Shown here one piece after another: positions 26,913-36,100 of a stretch of 64,000 bases of DNA. This DNA is from Faecalibacterium prausnitzii (GTDB taxonomy: Bacteria; Bacillota; Clostridia; Oscillospirales; Ruminococcaceae), in NCBI RefSeq assembly GCF_003324185.1, contig NZ_PXUP01000001.1, forward strand, positions 62,001 through 126,000. The letters are read 5' to 3'. Below the pieces are notes generated by a model. The model ran no database searches and was not told the DNA's origin. It saw nothing but the letters and a program-made list of their open reading frames with translations. The position numbers and the translations under genes are program-made. Position 1 is the stretch's first letter. Every line of letters starts with the position of its first letter.

Positions 26913-28205
26913 ATGCTTCATAACACGTTCTGCCGCTGGCTGGCGGCGCTGGTGCTCACACTGGCAGTGGCTCTTTCGGCAGTGCTGCCAGTATTTGCAG
27001 TATACCCCATGCCCGTCCAGACTGCAACCGAGACCGAGGCGGTGTATCTGTTCAACGCGGACACCGGCAAGACCATCCTGAGCCAGAACGCCGACCAGCA
27101 GAAATATGTGGCAAGCCTGACCAAGCTGATGACCGCCCTGCTGCTGGTGGAAAGCGGCAAGGACCTGAACGGTGAGGTGACCGTGCCCACCGATTTAACG
27201 CAGGAGTTCAAGGATATCCAGAACGCCAACGGCACCACCATGGGGCTGCGCATCGGCGAGACCGTGCGCCGCATCGACCTGCTGAACGCTATGCTCATCG
27301 TCAGCGCCAACGACGCCGCCAGCGTCATTGCGTGGGACGTGGGGGGCAGCGTGGTGGGTTTTGTGCAGCAGATGAACGCCCGGGCGGCAGAGCTGGGCTG
27401 CACCGGCACGAACTTTACCTGTGCTCACGGCCTGTTTGACTACGGCAACGTGTCCACCGCGCAGGATCTGGCAAAGATCGCCGCCGCCTGCGCGGAGAAC
27501 CAGACCTTTGCACAGGTGGCGGGCACCGCCAGCTATGTGCTGCCAGCCACCAATCTGCGCAAGGCAGAGCACACCATCAGCAGCTCTAACAGCCTGATGA
27601 ACAGCGAAAGCACCAACTACCGGGAGTATGTCAAGTGGGTCAAGGGCGGCTTTACCACGCTGGCAGGCCGCTGCATCGTGGCTTTTGCCCAGCAGGACGG
27701 CCACAACTATGGGCTGGTGATCCTTGGCTGCGACACGCCGGACCATCTGTTTACCGCGTGTGACGACCTGTTCGACTGGGCCTTTGCCAGCTTTGCAGAC
27801 CGGCCGCTGGTGGATACCCAAACCGTGCTGACCACCGTAGACCTGAACAAGTGCCGCACCGAGCCGGCTGTGGAGCTGTACGCCGCCGCGCCGGTCAGCG
27901 GCTACGGCCACAGCGACGATAAGGTGAGTTATTCCTTCGACCTGCCCGAGAGCGTCTCCGCTACCGTCAAGGAAGGCCAGAAGCTGGGCACCGCCACCGT
28001 CTATCTGGACGGCTACGAGGTGGGACAGGTAGACCTTGTGACCCACCGGGAGTATGTGTCGGACTTCCGCACCGATATCAAGGCCACCCTGCTGCTGCTC
28101 TGCGCCCTGATTTTGATTTTGTGCGCACTGGGCTTTGTCACCCTGCGCTGCGGCGGCGGGATGACCCTCAACCAGCGCCGCCGTCAGATGAAAAAGAGAA
28201 GATAA
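26913..28205 (+). CDS. dacF: D-alanyl-D-alanine carboxypeptidase (DacF/PBP5 type)
   Basis: This 430-aa low-molecular-weight penicillin-binding protein trims peptidoglycan stem peptides. The N-terminal signal peptide ends near PVFAVYP. The SxxK motif SLTK and the SxN motif SAND are clear. The third motif, normally KTG, reads KGG (WVKGGFTT). A C-terminal PBP5-like domain and a membrane helix near residues 390-415 (TLLLLCALILILCALGFV) follow, so it is membrane-anchored. The ATG at 26913 with AAGGGGG is preferred to an in-frame ATG at 26805. Confidence 0.92.
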   Translation: MLHNTFCRWLAALVLTLAVALSAVLPVFAVYPMPVQTATETEAVYLFNADTGKTILSQNADQQKYVASLTKLMTALLLVESGKDLNGEVTVPTDLTQEFKDIQNANGTTMGLRIGETVRRIDLLNAMLIVSANDAASVIAWDVGGSVVGFVQQMNARAAELGCTGTNFTCAHGLFDYGNVSTAQDLAKIAAACAENQTFAQVAGTASYVLPATNLRKAEHTISSSNSLMNSESTNYREYVKWVKGGFTTLAGRCIVAFAQQDGHNYGLVILGCDTPDHLFTACDDLFDWAFASFADRPLVDTQTVLTTVDLNKCRTEPAVELYAAAPVSGYGHSDDKVSYSFDLPESVSATVKEGQKLGTATVYLDGYEVGQVDLVTHREYVSDFRTDIKATLLLLCALILILCALGFVTLRCGGGMTLNQRRRQMKKRR

Positions 28206-28210
28206 GAAGC

Positions 28211-28251
28211 GTAAAGCGCCTGTCCGGCGAAGCCGGACAGGCGCTTTTATC
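28211..28251. terminator. Terminator between convergent dacF and birA
   Basis: AAAGCGCCTGTCCGGC pairs with GCCGGACAGGCGCTTTT, loop GAA. It serves dacF on the plus strand and may also serve birA. Confidence 0.85.
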
Positions 28252-28253
28252 CT

Positions 28254-29021
28254 TTATACTACCCCGTAGATGCCGTGCACCGACACTTCCCCGGTGAAAA
28301 CGTGCTGCTCCCCGGCATCGGTGCGCACCACTAAACGCCCCTCGGCGTCCACGTCCACGGCCTCGCCTGCGCCCTGACTGCCGTCCGGCAGGTCAAAGGT
28401 GACCCGGCGGCCCAGATTGATGCAGGCAGCCTTGTACTCCTCCCGGAAGGGCGCAAAGCCGTCCCGGGCAAAGGTGTACAGGTTGCGGTCAAAGCCGAAG
28501 TCGGTCAGCCCCTCGGCCAGCCATGCGGGGTCTGTGGCAAGATCCACCGCAGCGCCCTGCAAGGCCAGCGAGGTGCCGTGGGGCAGATCGGCGGCGTCAA
28601 AATAGCTCTGGGGCTGGGCAAGGTTGATGCCGATGCCGCACAAAATGCCCCGCCCCTGCTGCTGGTAGCCGTAGCTTACACTCTCGCACAGGATGCCCAC
28701 GATTTTTTTGCCGTTCAGCAAAAGGTCGTTGGGCCACTTGATCTGGCAGTCCACGCCGTAGCGCAGCTGCAGCTGGCGGCGCACCGCAAGGCTTGCCAGC
28801 AGCGGCAGGGTGGCAGGCTGTGCCAGCGGCTCTTTGATGGCCACCGTGTAGTACAGCGCCTTGCCCTCGGCGTTTACCCAGCTGCGGCCAAGCCGCCCGC
28901 GCCCGGCGGTCTGGTTTTCGGTATATACCGCCGCCACCGGGCCGAACTCCTCAAAATGCTCTTTTACATAGGCGTTGGTGCTGCCGCATTCCGGCAGATA
29001 GCGCACCTCGTTGATGCTCAT
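28254..29021 (-). CDS. birA: Biotin--[acetyl-CoA-carboxylase] ligase
   Basis: The 255-aa enzyme attaches biotin to biotin-dependent carboxylases via biotinyl-AMP. The motifs GSTNAYVKE, the biotin-binding TAGRGRLGRSW and KWPNDLLL are present. There is no N-terminal HTH, so it is a group I ligase without repressor function. Its start overlaps the upstream yfcE-like gene by 4 nt. It ends a four-gene operon trmN6-rsmI-yfcE-birA. Confidence 0.94.
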   Translation of the reverse strand: MSINEVRYLPECGSTNAYVKEHFEEFGPVAAVYTENQTAGRGRLGRSWVNAEGKALYYTVAIKEPLAQPATLPLLASLAVRRQLQLRYGVDCQIKWPNDLLLNGKKIVGILCESVSYGYQQQGRGILCGIGINLAQPQSYFDAADLPHGTSLALQGAAVDLATDPAWLAEGLTDFGFDRNLYTFARDGFAPFREEYKAACINLGRRVTFDLPDGSQGAGEAVDVDAEGRLVVRTDAGEQHVFTGEVSVHGIYGVV

Positions 29022-29509
29022 TGCTTGGGTACCTCTTTGTGCTCATAGGCGGTCACTGCGCCGTTTTCCAGCGTCAGCAGACCGTAGGTGTCCGGGCCGG
29101 TGTAGCAGCGCCCGCAGGAGCCGGGGTTGAACAAAAATACATTGCCCCGCTGCTCCGCGTGGGGAATATGGGAATGGCCGAACAGCGCCACCTCTGCCCC
29201 GCGGGCTGCGGCAGCATCTGCAAGCGTGTCCAGATCGTATTTTACACCGTACATGTGACCGTGCGTATAGAAAACCACCGTCTGATCGAAGCCCGCCAAG
29301 CCGTCCAGCGGCTCCAGCGCACCGTAATCGCAGTTGCCGGCCACGGAGTACACCCGCAGATGAGGGAAAAAGGCCAGCGCCTGTTCCAGATCCCGCAGGC
29401 CGTCCCCCAAAAAGATCACAGCATCCACGTTGTTCTGCTCTTTGTTCAAAATGCGCTTAATGGCGTCACGCGCGCCGTGGCTGTCGCTCAGGACCAGTAG
29501 TTTTGTCAC
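29018..29509 (-). CDS. yfcE: YfcE/MJ0936-family phosphodiesterase
   Basis: The 163-aa metallophosphoesterase has the binuclear metal motifs SDSHG, FLGDG, GNCD and FGHSH. The family hydrolyses phosphodiesters in vitro; the natural substrate is unknown. I chose the GTG at 29509 because GAGGAGG precedes it; the frame is open further upstream to 29641 but that overlaps rsmI. It lies between rsmI and birA. Confidence 0.9.
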   Translation of the reverse strand: MTKLLVLSDSHGARDAIKRILNKEQNNVDAVIFLGDGLRDLEQALAFFPHLRVYSVAGNCDYGALEPLDGLAGFDQTVVFYTHGHMYGVKYDLDTLADAAAARGAEVALFGHSHIPHAEQRGNVFLFNPGSCGRCYTGPDTYGLLTLENGAVTAYEHKEVPKQ

Positions 29510-29531
29510 GGAAAAATATCCTCCTCTATAC

Positions 29532-30380
29532 TCATTCGGCAGTCTGCTGCAACAACAGCAGCTGCTTGTAAACTTCGCTCTTGGAATAGGCTGTGCCCTG
29601 TGCAGCAGTCTTGGCGGCGGCAGAAGCGCTGAAGCCCTCAATGGTCAGCGCAAAAGCGCGCTGCGCCGCCTGTTCCAGGGTCAGCTCCTCTTCCTCGGCG
29701 GCACCGGCGGGTGCACCCGCCATCACCAGTACATACTCGCCCCGGGGTTCGGCGGCGCGGTAGTGCTCCACGGCTTCGCCCAGAGTGGTTTTCCAGATCT
29801 CCTCGTGGAGCTTGGTCAGCTCCCGGCACAGGGTAATGCTGCGGTCTGCGCCAAAGGCGGCGGTCAGATCGTCCAGCGTGGTGCGCAGCTTGTGGGGCGC
29901 TTCGTAAAAGATGACGGTGCGCTTTTCCTGCAAAAGCTCGGCCAGACGCTCTTTTTTCTGCTTGCGGTTCACCGGCAGAAAGCCCTCGAACACCCAGCGG
30001 GAGGTGTCCTGCCCGGAGACCGCCAGCGCCGTGACGCAGGCAGAAGCGGCCGGGATGGGCACCACCTTGATGCCCCGCGCCAGTGCGTCCCGCACGATGA
30101 CCTCGCCCGGGTCGGACACGCAGGGCATGCCGGCGTCGCTGCACAAGGCACAGCTCTCCCCTGCCTCGATGCGCTGCAAAATGGCTTCGCCCTTCTGCAA
30201 GGCGTGCTCGTAGTAGCTGACCATGGGCTTTTTCAGCCCCAGATAATTCAGCAGCTTCATGGTCACACGGGTGTCCTCGGCGGCAATAAAGTCAGCCGCG
30301 CCAAAGGTGGCAGCCACCCGGGGCGGCATATCCTCCAGATTGCCGATGGGGGTCGCCACGATGTAGAGAGTTCCTGCCAT
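29532..30380 (-). CDS. rsmI: 16S rRNA (cytidine(1402)-2'-O)-methyltransferase RsmI
   Basis: The 282-aa tetrapyrrole-methylase-fold enzyme methylates the 2'-O of C1402 in 16S rRNA. The signature YIVATPIGNLEDMPPRV, AAEDTR and CSDAGMPCVSDPG motifs are all present. It sits 15 nt downstream of trmN6, the conserved yabB-yabC pairing of Firmicutes. Confidence 0.95.
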   Translation of the reverse strand: MAGTLYIVATPIGNLEDMPPRVAATFGAADFIAAEDTRVTMKLLNYLGLKKPMVSYYEHALQKGEAILQRIEAGESCALCSDAGMPCVSDPGEVIVRDALARGIKVVPIPAASACVTALAVSGQDTSRWVFEGFLPVNRKQKKERLAELLQEKRTVIFYEAPHKLRTTLDDLTAAFGADRSITLCRELTKLHEEIWKTTLGEAVEHYRAAEPRGEYVLVMAGAPAGAAEEEELTLEQAAQRAFALTIEGFSASAAAKTAAQGTAYSKSEVYKQLLLLQQTAE

Positions 30381-30395
30381 AATTACCTCCTGAAT

Positions 30396-31070
30396 TTATC
30401 GTCCGTACAGCGCCGCTCCGGCGCGGATGAGCACGTCCGGCTCCACCCGCAGGCCGGTCCTGCGGTTCTTCTGGGCTTCCACAAGGAACAGCCACGGGGC
30501 GTTTTCCGGGGCGTTCTTTACAAAGGCCAGCCGCTTGGGCTCCAGCCGGTGGGCGCGCAGCACGGCAAGCACCTCAGCCAGCCGCTCGGGGCGGTGACAC
30601 AGCGCCAGACGCCCGCCGTCCTTCAAAAGCCGGAAGCCGCAGGCACAGACATCCTCAAGCGCGCAGGTGTTTTCGTGCCGGGCAAGGGCGTGGGCGGCGT
30701 TCTGGCTCTGCGGCCCCTCGGTAAAATAAGGGGGATTGCACGCGCACACGTCAAATTGCCCCTCGTCCTGCCGCCATGTGCGCAGGTCGGCACAGACGGG
30801 AATGATGTGGGTGAGCTGCTGCTCTTCCACCGCTGCCGCCAGTAGGGCGCTGCCCTCGGGCTGCAGCTCCAGCGCGGTGCAGGGGCCGCGGTGCCCCCGG
30901 TCGTGCCATTCCAGCGCTACGATGCCGCAGCCAGAGCACAGGTCTGCGGCTTTCTGGCTGCGCTTCGGCTCGCAGAAGCGTGCCAGCAGCAGCGCGTCCG
31001 AGCCGAACCGGTGCTCCGGGGTGCAGTAGACCATAGTTCTATTATACAAAACTTCCGTAGAATGTTCCAT
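30396..31070 (-). CDS. trmN6: tRNA1(Val) (adenine(37)-N6)-methyltransferase family protein
   Basis: The 224-aa SAM-dependent methyltransferase has the SAM-binding AADLCSGCGIVAL motif and the NPPYF catalytic motif of adenine-N6 methyltransferases. Neighbours rsmI and RicT support a YabB/TrmN6 identity. The start at ATG 31070 gives MEHSTEVLYN; its ribosome site is weak, and a later ATG (31034) is an alternative. The exact tRNA target is inferred. Confidence 0.85.
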   Translation of the reverse strand: MEHSTEVLYNRTMVYCTPEHRFGSDALLLARFCEPKRSQKAADLCSGCGIVALEWHDRGHRGPCTALELQPEGSALLAAAVEEQQLTHIIPVCADLRTWRQDEGQFDVCACNPPYFTEGPQSQNAAHALARHENTCALEDVCACGFRLLKDGGRLALCHRPERLAEVLAVLRAHRLEPKRLAFVKNAPENAPWLFLVEAQKNRRTGLRVEPDVLIRAGAALYGR

Positions 31071-31182
31071 AGACAGTGTGCCGTTTCCCTTCCAAAAAAT
31101 GCAGGGTATTTTCCTGCGGAATTTGTGCATGAAACAAAAAGGGCGGCGGCTGCGCAGCATTTTGTGCAGTGCCTCTTTTGCG

Positions 31183-31295
31183 GTGGACGATCAGGAATGG
31201 CCGCCGCGTGTGCTTTGGCCATGTGCGGCGGAAAAATGTTTTTGATTCAGCAGTTCGGCGCGTCTGCGGACGCGCCGAACTGCGTTTTTCATGAA
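31183..31295 (+). repeat. Two-hairpin structured repeat, copy D
   Basis: Hairpin 1 pairs ATGGCC (31197-31202) with GGCCAT (31217-31222) around CGCCGCGTGTGCTTT-like loop sequence, then a GCGGAAAAATG linker. Hairpin 2 (31250-31283) has a perfect 15-bp stem with TGCG loop, followed by TTTTTCATG. The same architecture as copy A with different stems. Confidence 0.8.
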
Positions 31296-31312
31296 TTTAC
31301 TTTATGATACCA

Positions 31313-31353
31313 CAAAAAAGGACTGCTGCACAGGTGTGCAGCAGTCCTTTTTG
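31313..31353. terminator. Bidirectional terminator after ferredoxin
   Basis: AAAAAGGACTGCTGCACA pairs with TGTGCAGCAGTCCTTTTT. It ends the minus-strand ferredoxin gene. Confidence 0.85.
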
Positions 31354-31378
31354 ATGCGTTTTCAGCAAAAACTACTGA

Positions 31379-31549
31379 TTATTCAGCAGCGATTGCACCA
31401 GTGGGGCAAGCACCCTCGCAAGCACCGCAATCGATGCAGGAATCAGCGTTCACAACTGCAGCGCCGTTCTCGATGGTGATAGCGCCAACCGGGCAAGCGC
31501 CCTCGCAAGCGCCGCAGCCAACACATGCGTCAGAAACCTTGTGTGCCAT
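31379..31549 (-). CDS. 2[4Fe-4S] ferredoxin
   Basis: The 56-aa protein has two CxxCxxCxxxCP clusters (CVGCGACEGACP and CIDCGACEGACP), the clostridial-type low-potential electron carrier. It is a plausible electron acceptor for the pyruvate:ferredoxin oxidoreductase in this window. The ATG at 31549 follows AAAAGGAGAG. It is monocistronic with its own terminator. Confidence 0.96.
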   Translation of the reverse strand: MAHKVSDACVGCGACEGACPVGAITIENGAAVVNADSCIDCGACEGACPTGAIAAE

Positions 31550-31820
31550 AATAAACTCTCCTTTTTTATCCCGTGCCGATGTAATTATGAAGAAACGTAC
31601 CTTGGCACGGCCACGCACGCCCCCCGGAATTTGTATCCTTGTCTGCATTCTAACAAAGCAGGCCGGAAAAGGCAAGACTAACCGTGCCGCCACAACAATA
31701 AAATAAAATATTTTGTGGGGTTGCACAAAAGCACGGCCTAACTTATAGCCAAAATTGCCGGAGATTTTTAGCGAAAATCACGAAGTCTGGTTAGTTTTGT
31801 GATACTAACCACTCGGACAC

Positions 31821-32762
31821 TCATTCCTTTTCGCTTGCGCGGCGGCGGGGGCAGGCGGGGCGCTTTTCGTCGTCGGAGCTTGCCACCACCGGGGCGGGGT
31901 TGCGCACGCCGGAGTAATCATCGTCCGGGTCGGGACGGCGGGGCGGGCGCTTGCCGCCGCTCACATACTCGCACACGCCCACCTTGTAATACCGGGGCGC
32001 AAGGCTCTCGGTGCCGCAGCGCACCCGCAGGTAGCCGGATACCGGGTTCACCTCCAGCACAGTGCCCAGACCGTCCGGGGTGCGCACCGTGCTGCCCACC
32101 ATGGGCATGATGCTGTTCAGGTACTCGTAGGCGCTCTCCTCGTAGGCAAGGCAGCACATCAGACGGCCGCAGGCACCGCTGATCTTGGTAGGGTTCAGCG
32201 AAAGGCCCTGCTCCTTGGCCATCTTGATGGAAACGGGCTGGAAATCCTTCAAAAAGCGGCTGCAGCAGAAGGGCTGACCGCAGATACCCAGACCGCCGAT
32301 CATCTTGCTCTCGTCGCGCACGCCGATCTGGCGCAGCTCGATGCGGGTGTGGAAGATGCCGGCCAGATCCTTGACCAGCTCCCGGAAGTCCACCCGCCCG
32401 TCGGCGGTGAAATAGAACATGATCTTGGAGCGGTCCAGCGTGTACTCGGCCTCCACCAGCTTCATCTCCAGCCCGTGGCGGGCGATGCACTCCTGACAGG
32501 TGCGGTAGGCGCGCTTTTCGTCCTCGCGGTTCTGGCGCATCCGGCGGATATCCACGCTGTCGGCCATGCGGGTGATGGGTTTCAGCGCCTTGGGGACGGC
32601 GGCATCCGCCAGCTCCAGCACGCCCTGCACCACCTCGCCGCACTCCACGCCGCGGGCAGTCTCCACGATCACATACTCCCCGGCATGGATGACAGCATCA
32701 CCGGGATCAAAATAATAGCTTTTGCCGTTTTCCTTGAAACGGACCGAAATGACTTTTTTCAT
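31821..32762 (-). CDS. ricT: PSP1-domain protein RicT/YaaT
   Basis: The 313-aa protein has the PSP1 domain with conserved cysteines in GICGQPFCCSRFL and ISGACGRLMCCLAYE. In Bacillus, YaaT (RicT) with YmcA and YlbF forms an Fe-S-containing complex that directs RNase Y processing. The C-terminal tail is proline- and charge-rich and probably disordered. The ATG at 32762 follows CGAGGAAC; an in-frame start at 32798 is less likely. Confidence 0.9.
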   Translation of the reverse strand: MKKVISVRFKENGKSYYFDPGDAVIHAGEYVIVETARGVECGEVVQGVLELADAAVPKALKPITRMADSVDIRRMRQNREDEKRAYRTCQECIARHGLEMKLVEAEYTLDRSKIMFYFTADGRVDFRELVKDLAGIFHTRIELRQIGVRDESKMIGGLGICGQPFCCSRFLKDFQPVSIKMAKEQGLSLNPTKISGACGRLMCCLAYEESAYEYLNSIMPMVGSTVRTPDGLGTVLEVNPVSGYLRVRCGTESLAPRYYKVGVCEYVSGGKRPPRRPDPDDDYSGVRNPAPVVASSDDEKRPACPRRRASEKE

Positions 32763-33169
32763 AGTGTTCCTCGTTTTTGTATCGGATAAGCCCCGCAAGG
32801 GGCAGCTTTTTCAGTCTGCTGTTAGTATACCATAATCAAAAGCACATTTCTATGCAAAAAGAAAAGTCTTTATATCCCCTGAATTTTCCCTCCCCTGCAA
32901 TGATCCGCCCCGCTCAACCGTATGCAGTATGGAAAAGGTGTCGAAATTTTGTCCGGCGGCAGAAGGGAGGAAAGCGGACAGAATGCCGGTTTTGGGGCGG
33001 CAAAGTTGTGCGTTTCGCAGATTTTGACAAAACTTTCGCAAAAAGATTCGCCGCACCTCTATTGAAAGCGCGCGCCTTGCGTGTATAATAGGAATGTTAG
33101 GAACCCATTGCCCCCAAAGAGGGAGGAACTGTTGCGCCGGGCGGTGCGGCAGAGAAACGGTAGGATAAG
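32763..33169 (+). promoter_or_regulatory. Intergenic region with RND permease promoter
   Basis: A promoter TTGAAA (33062-33067), 16 bp, TATAAT (33084-33089) lies about 80 bp before the RND gene. A small GCCCC/GGGGC hairpin is near 32790. I see no gene in the remaining sequence. Confidence 0.6.
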
Positions 33170-36100
33170 ATGGAAAAATTCAGTGTCAAAAAACCATTTA
33201 CGGTGCTGGTTGCAGTCATCATGGTGCTGATGCTCGGCTTTGTGTCGATCACCAAGATGAAAACCAACCTGCTGCCGAATGTCAGCACACCGTATCTGAT
33301 GGTGGTCACCGTGTATCCCGGTGCCAGCCCGGAGCGTGTGGAGACCGAGGTCTCGGACGTGCTGCAAAACGCGCTTACGGTGCCGGGTGTTTCAAAGATC
33401 ACCGCCACCTCGGCTGAAAACTACAGCCTGCTGCTGATGCAGTTCGTGGATGACACGGATATGGACAGCGCACTGGTGCAGGTGTCCAACAAGCTGGATC
33501 AGGCCAAGAGCGACCTGCCGGAGACGGCGCTGACCCCTTCTGTGATACAGTACAGCATGAACATGAACGCCTTTATGACCGTGGCTGTCAGCCGCGAGGG
33601 CAGTTCGGTGTACGACCTTTCTGATTTTATCAAGAACACCATGACTCCCTACGTCCAGCGCAAGGGCGGCGTGTCCAGCGTATCCTCCAGCGGCCTTGTG
33701 GAGCAGCTGGTGCAGGTGCAGCTGAATCAGGAAAAGGTGGACGCCATCAACGAAAAGCTGATGGAGCTTATCGACACTCAGCTGGAAGTGGCGCACACAC
33801 AGTTGGAGGAGGCCGAGGCCAAGATCAAGGCCGGCCGCGCAGAATACGATAAGCAGTTCAAAAACTTCGGCAATACCGTGTCCAACACGGTCATGGGCAC
33901 CCTCAGCTCCGAGGTCGGCGAAGCCGTAGAAGTAGTGCGCAAGCAGGCGGAGGCGCTGCTGCAAAGCGTCAACAACCTGATCGCCGTGGTCAAGGAGCCT
34001 GAGGTGCAGCAGGCACTCATCGAGGTGCAGGCTGGTTTGCAGCGGGTCATGGACAAGTTCAACAACACCGGTATGCGGGATATCGACTCCCTGATCGAGA
34101 TCGTGTCCGAGCTGCGGGATATCACCGATAAGCTCTCCTCTGCTTTGCAGACCCTGCAAAACCGCATCAACACCGAGACCGGTACGCAGGGCGAGGGCGC
34201 TGCGGATTTGGCAGACGAGCTGCAATTGCAGGACAGCCTAAACGTCATCTATAAGACGCTGGAAGATACCATCAAGGCCATGGACAACGTGCCCGGCATG
34301 ATGAGCGAGTTCTCCAAAGCGCTGGGCAACTTTACCCAGCAGCAAATGGTCGCCTATATGCAGTTTACCGAAGCCCGCGAGCAGCTGAATGAGTACGAAA
34401 AGCAGCTCAGCGAGGCCAAGACCCAGTACGAGGCCGCCAAGGAAAAGGCGCTTGCCAGCGCCGATGTGACCAAGCAGCTGGATATCAAGACCCTTGCCAC
34501 CCTCATCTACGCCCAGAACTTCTCCATGCCCGCCGGTTACGTTAAGGATGAAAGCGGCGAGTCGTGGCTGCTGAAGGTGGGCGAGGAATACGACAGCGTG
34601 GACGATATCCGCGGTGCACTGCTGCTCCATGTGGAGGGCTACGGCGACGTGCGCCTTTCCGATGTGGCAGACGTGGAGATCATCGACAACGCCGCCGACA
34701 GCTACACCCGCCTGAACGGCGAGCAGGCTTCGGTGCTGAAAATTTACAAGGACGACAGTTCCAGCGCAGGTGACGTATCTGCCAACTGTCTGGACGCTTT
34801 CAAGGAGCTGGAAGCCCAGTACGAGGGTCTGCACGTTGTGGTGCTGTCCAATCAGGGCAACTACATCAGCATCCTGATCAAGAGCATCCTCACCAGTATG
34901 CTGGTGGGTGCCGCACTGGCCATCGTCGTGCTGGCCATCTTCCTGAAGGACGTCAAGCCCACGCTGGTGGTCGGCGTCAGTATCCCCCTGTCGGTGCTGT
35001 TTGCCGTGGTGCTGATGTACTTCACCGGGCTGGACCTGAACGTCATGACGCTGGCCGGCCTGTCGCTGGGCATCGGTATGCTGGTGGATAACTCTGTCGT
35101 TGTCATCGAGAACATCTACCGTCTGCGCGGCCGCGGCGTGCCCGCCGCCCGCGCTGCGGTGCAGGGTGCGCGTCAGGTGGGTATGTCCGTTGTGGCCTCT
35201 ACCCTTACCTCGGTGTGTGTGTTCCTGCCGGCAGTGTTTTCTGCCAGCCTCATCCGCAGCCTGATGGGTCCCATGTCCCTGTGCATCGGCTACTGCCTGA
35301 TGGCTTCCCTCATCGTGGCACTGACTGTGGTGCCTGCTGCCTCGGCTACCGTGCTGAAGAATGCCCAGCCCAAAAAGCTGGCATGGTTCGATAAAATTCA
35401 GAACGCCTACGGCCGCAGTCTGGAAAAGGCGCTGAAAAATCGCTTTGTACCGCTGGCAGCCGCAGTGCTGCTGCTGGTGTTCTGCTGCTGGCGGGTGGTC
35501 TCCATGGGCATCGTGCTGCTGCCCACCAGCACCAGCAACGAGGCCATGATCACCCTTTCCACCACCGATACCCTCTCGAAGGAGGAGTCCTACGATGTAG
35601 CCGGTAAGGTGGTGCAGGCTGTGATGGCTGTGGACGGCGTGGAGGAGGTAGGCATTACCCCCGACAACACTGTGGCGGGCATGGATGTTTCCAACCTCGG
35701 CCTGCCCTCCACCATCACTGACCTGCTGAACGCCGCCAACGGCTACGGCAAGTATAAGATCAACGTCAAGCTCAACGAGGAGCTCTCCTCTTCCAAGATC
35801 GACGCCGCCTGCAAGGCCATGGAGGACGCTGTGGCCGGGGTGGCGGATTGCACCGCCACCGTCCAGCAGTACGGCATGACTGATGACCTGACCAGTCAGC
35901 TGTCCACCGGTCTGACCATCAAGATCTACGGCACCGATGCCGAGACCCTGACCGCTCTGTCCGAGAAGGTGGTAGACATCGTGAACAACACCGAGGGCTT
36001 CCAGAACGCCACCAACGGTCTGGGCGCGGGCGATTCCACCATCATCCTGCAGGTGGACCGCGATAAGGTACGCGCCAACGGCCTGACCGTTGCGCAGGTG

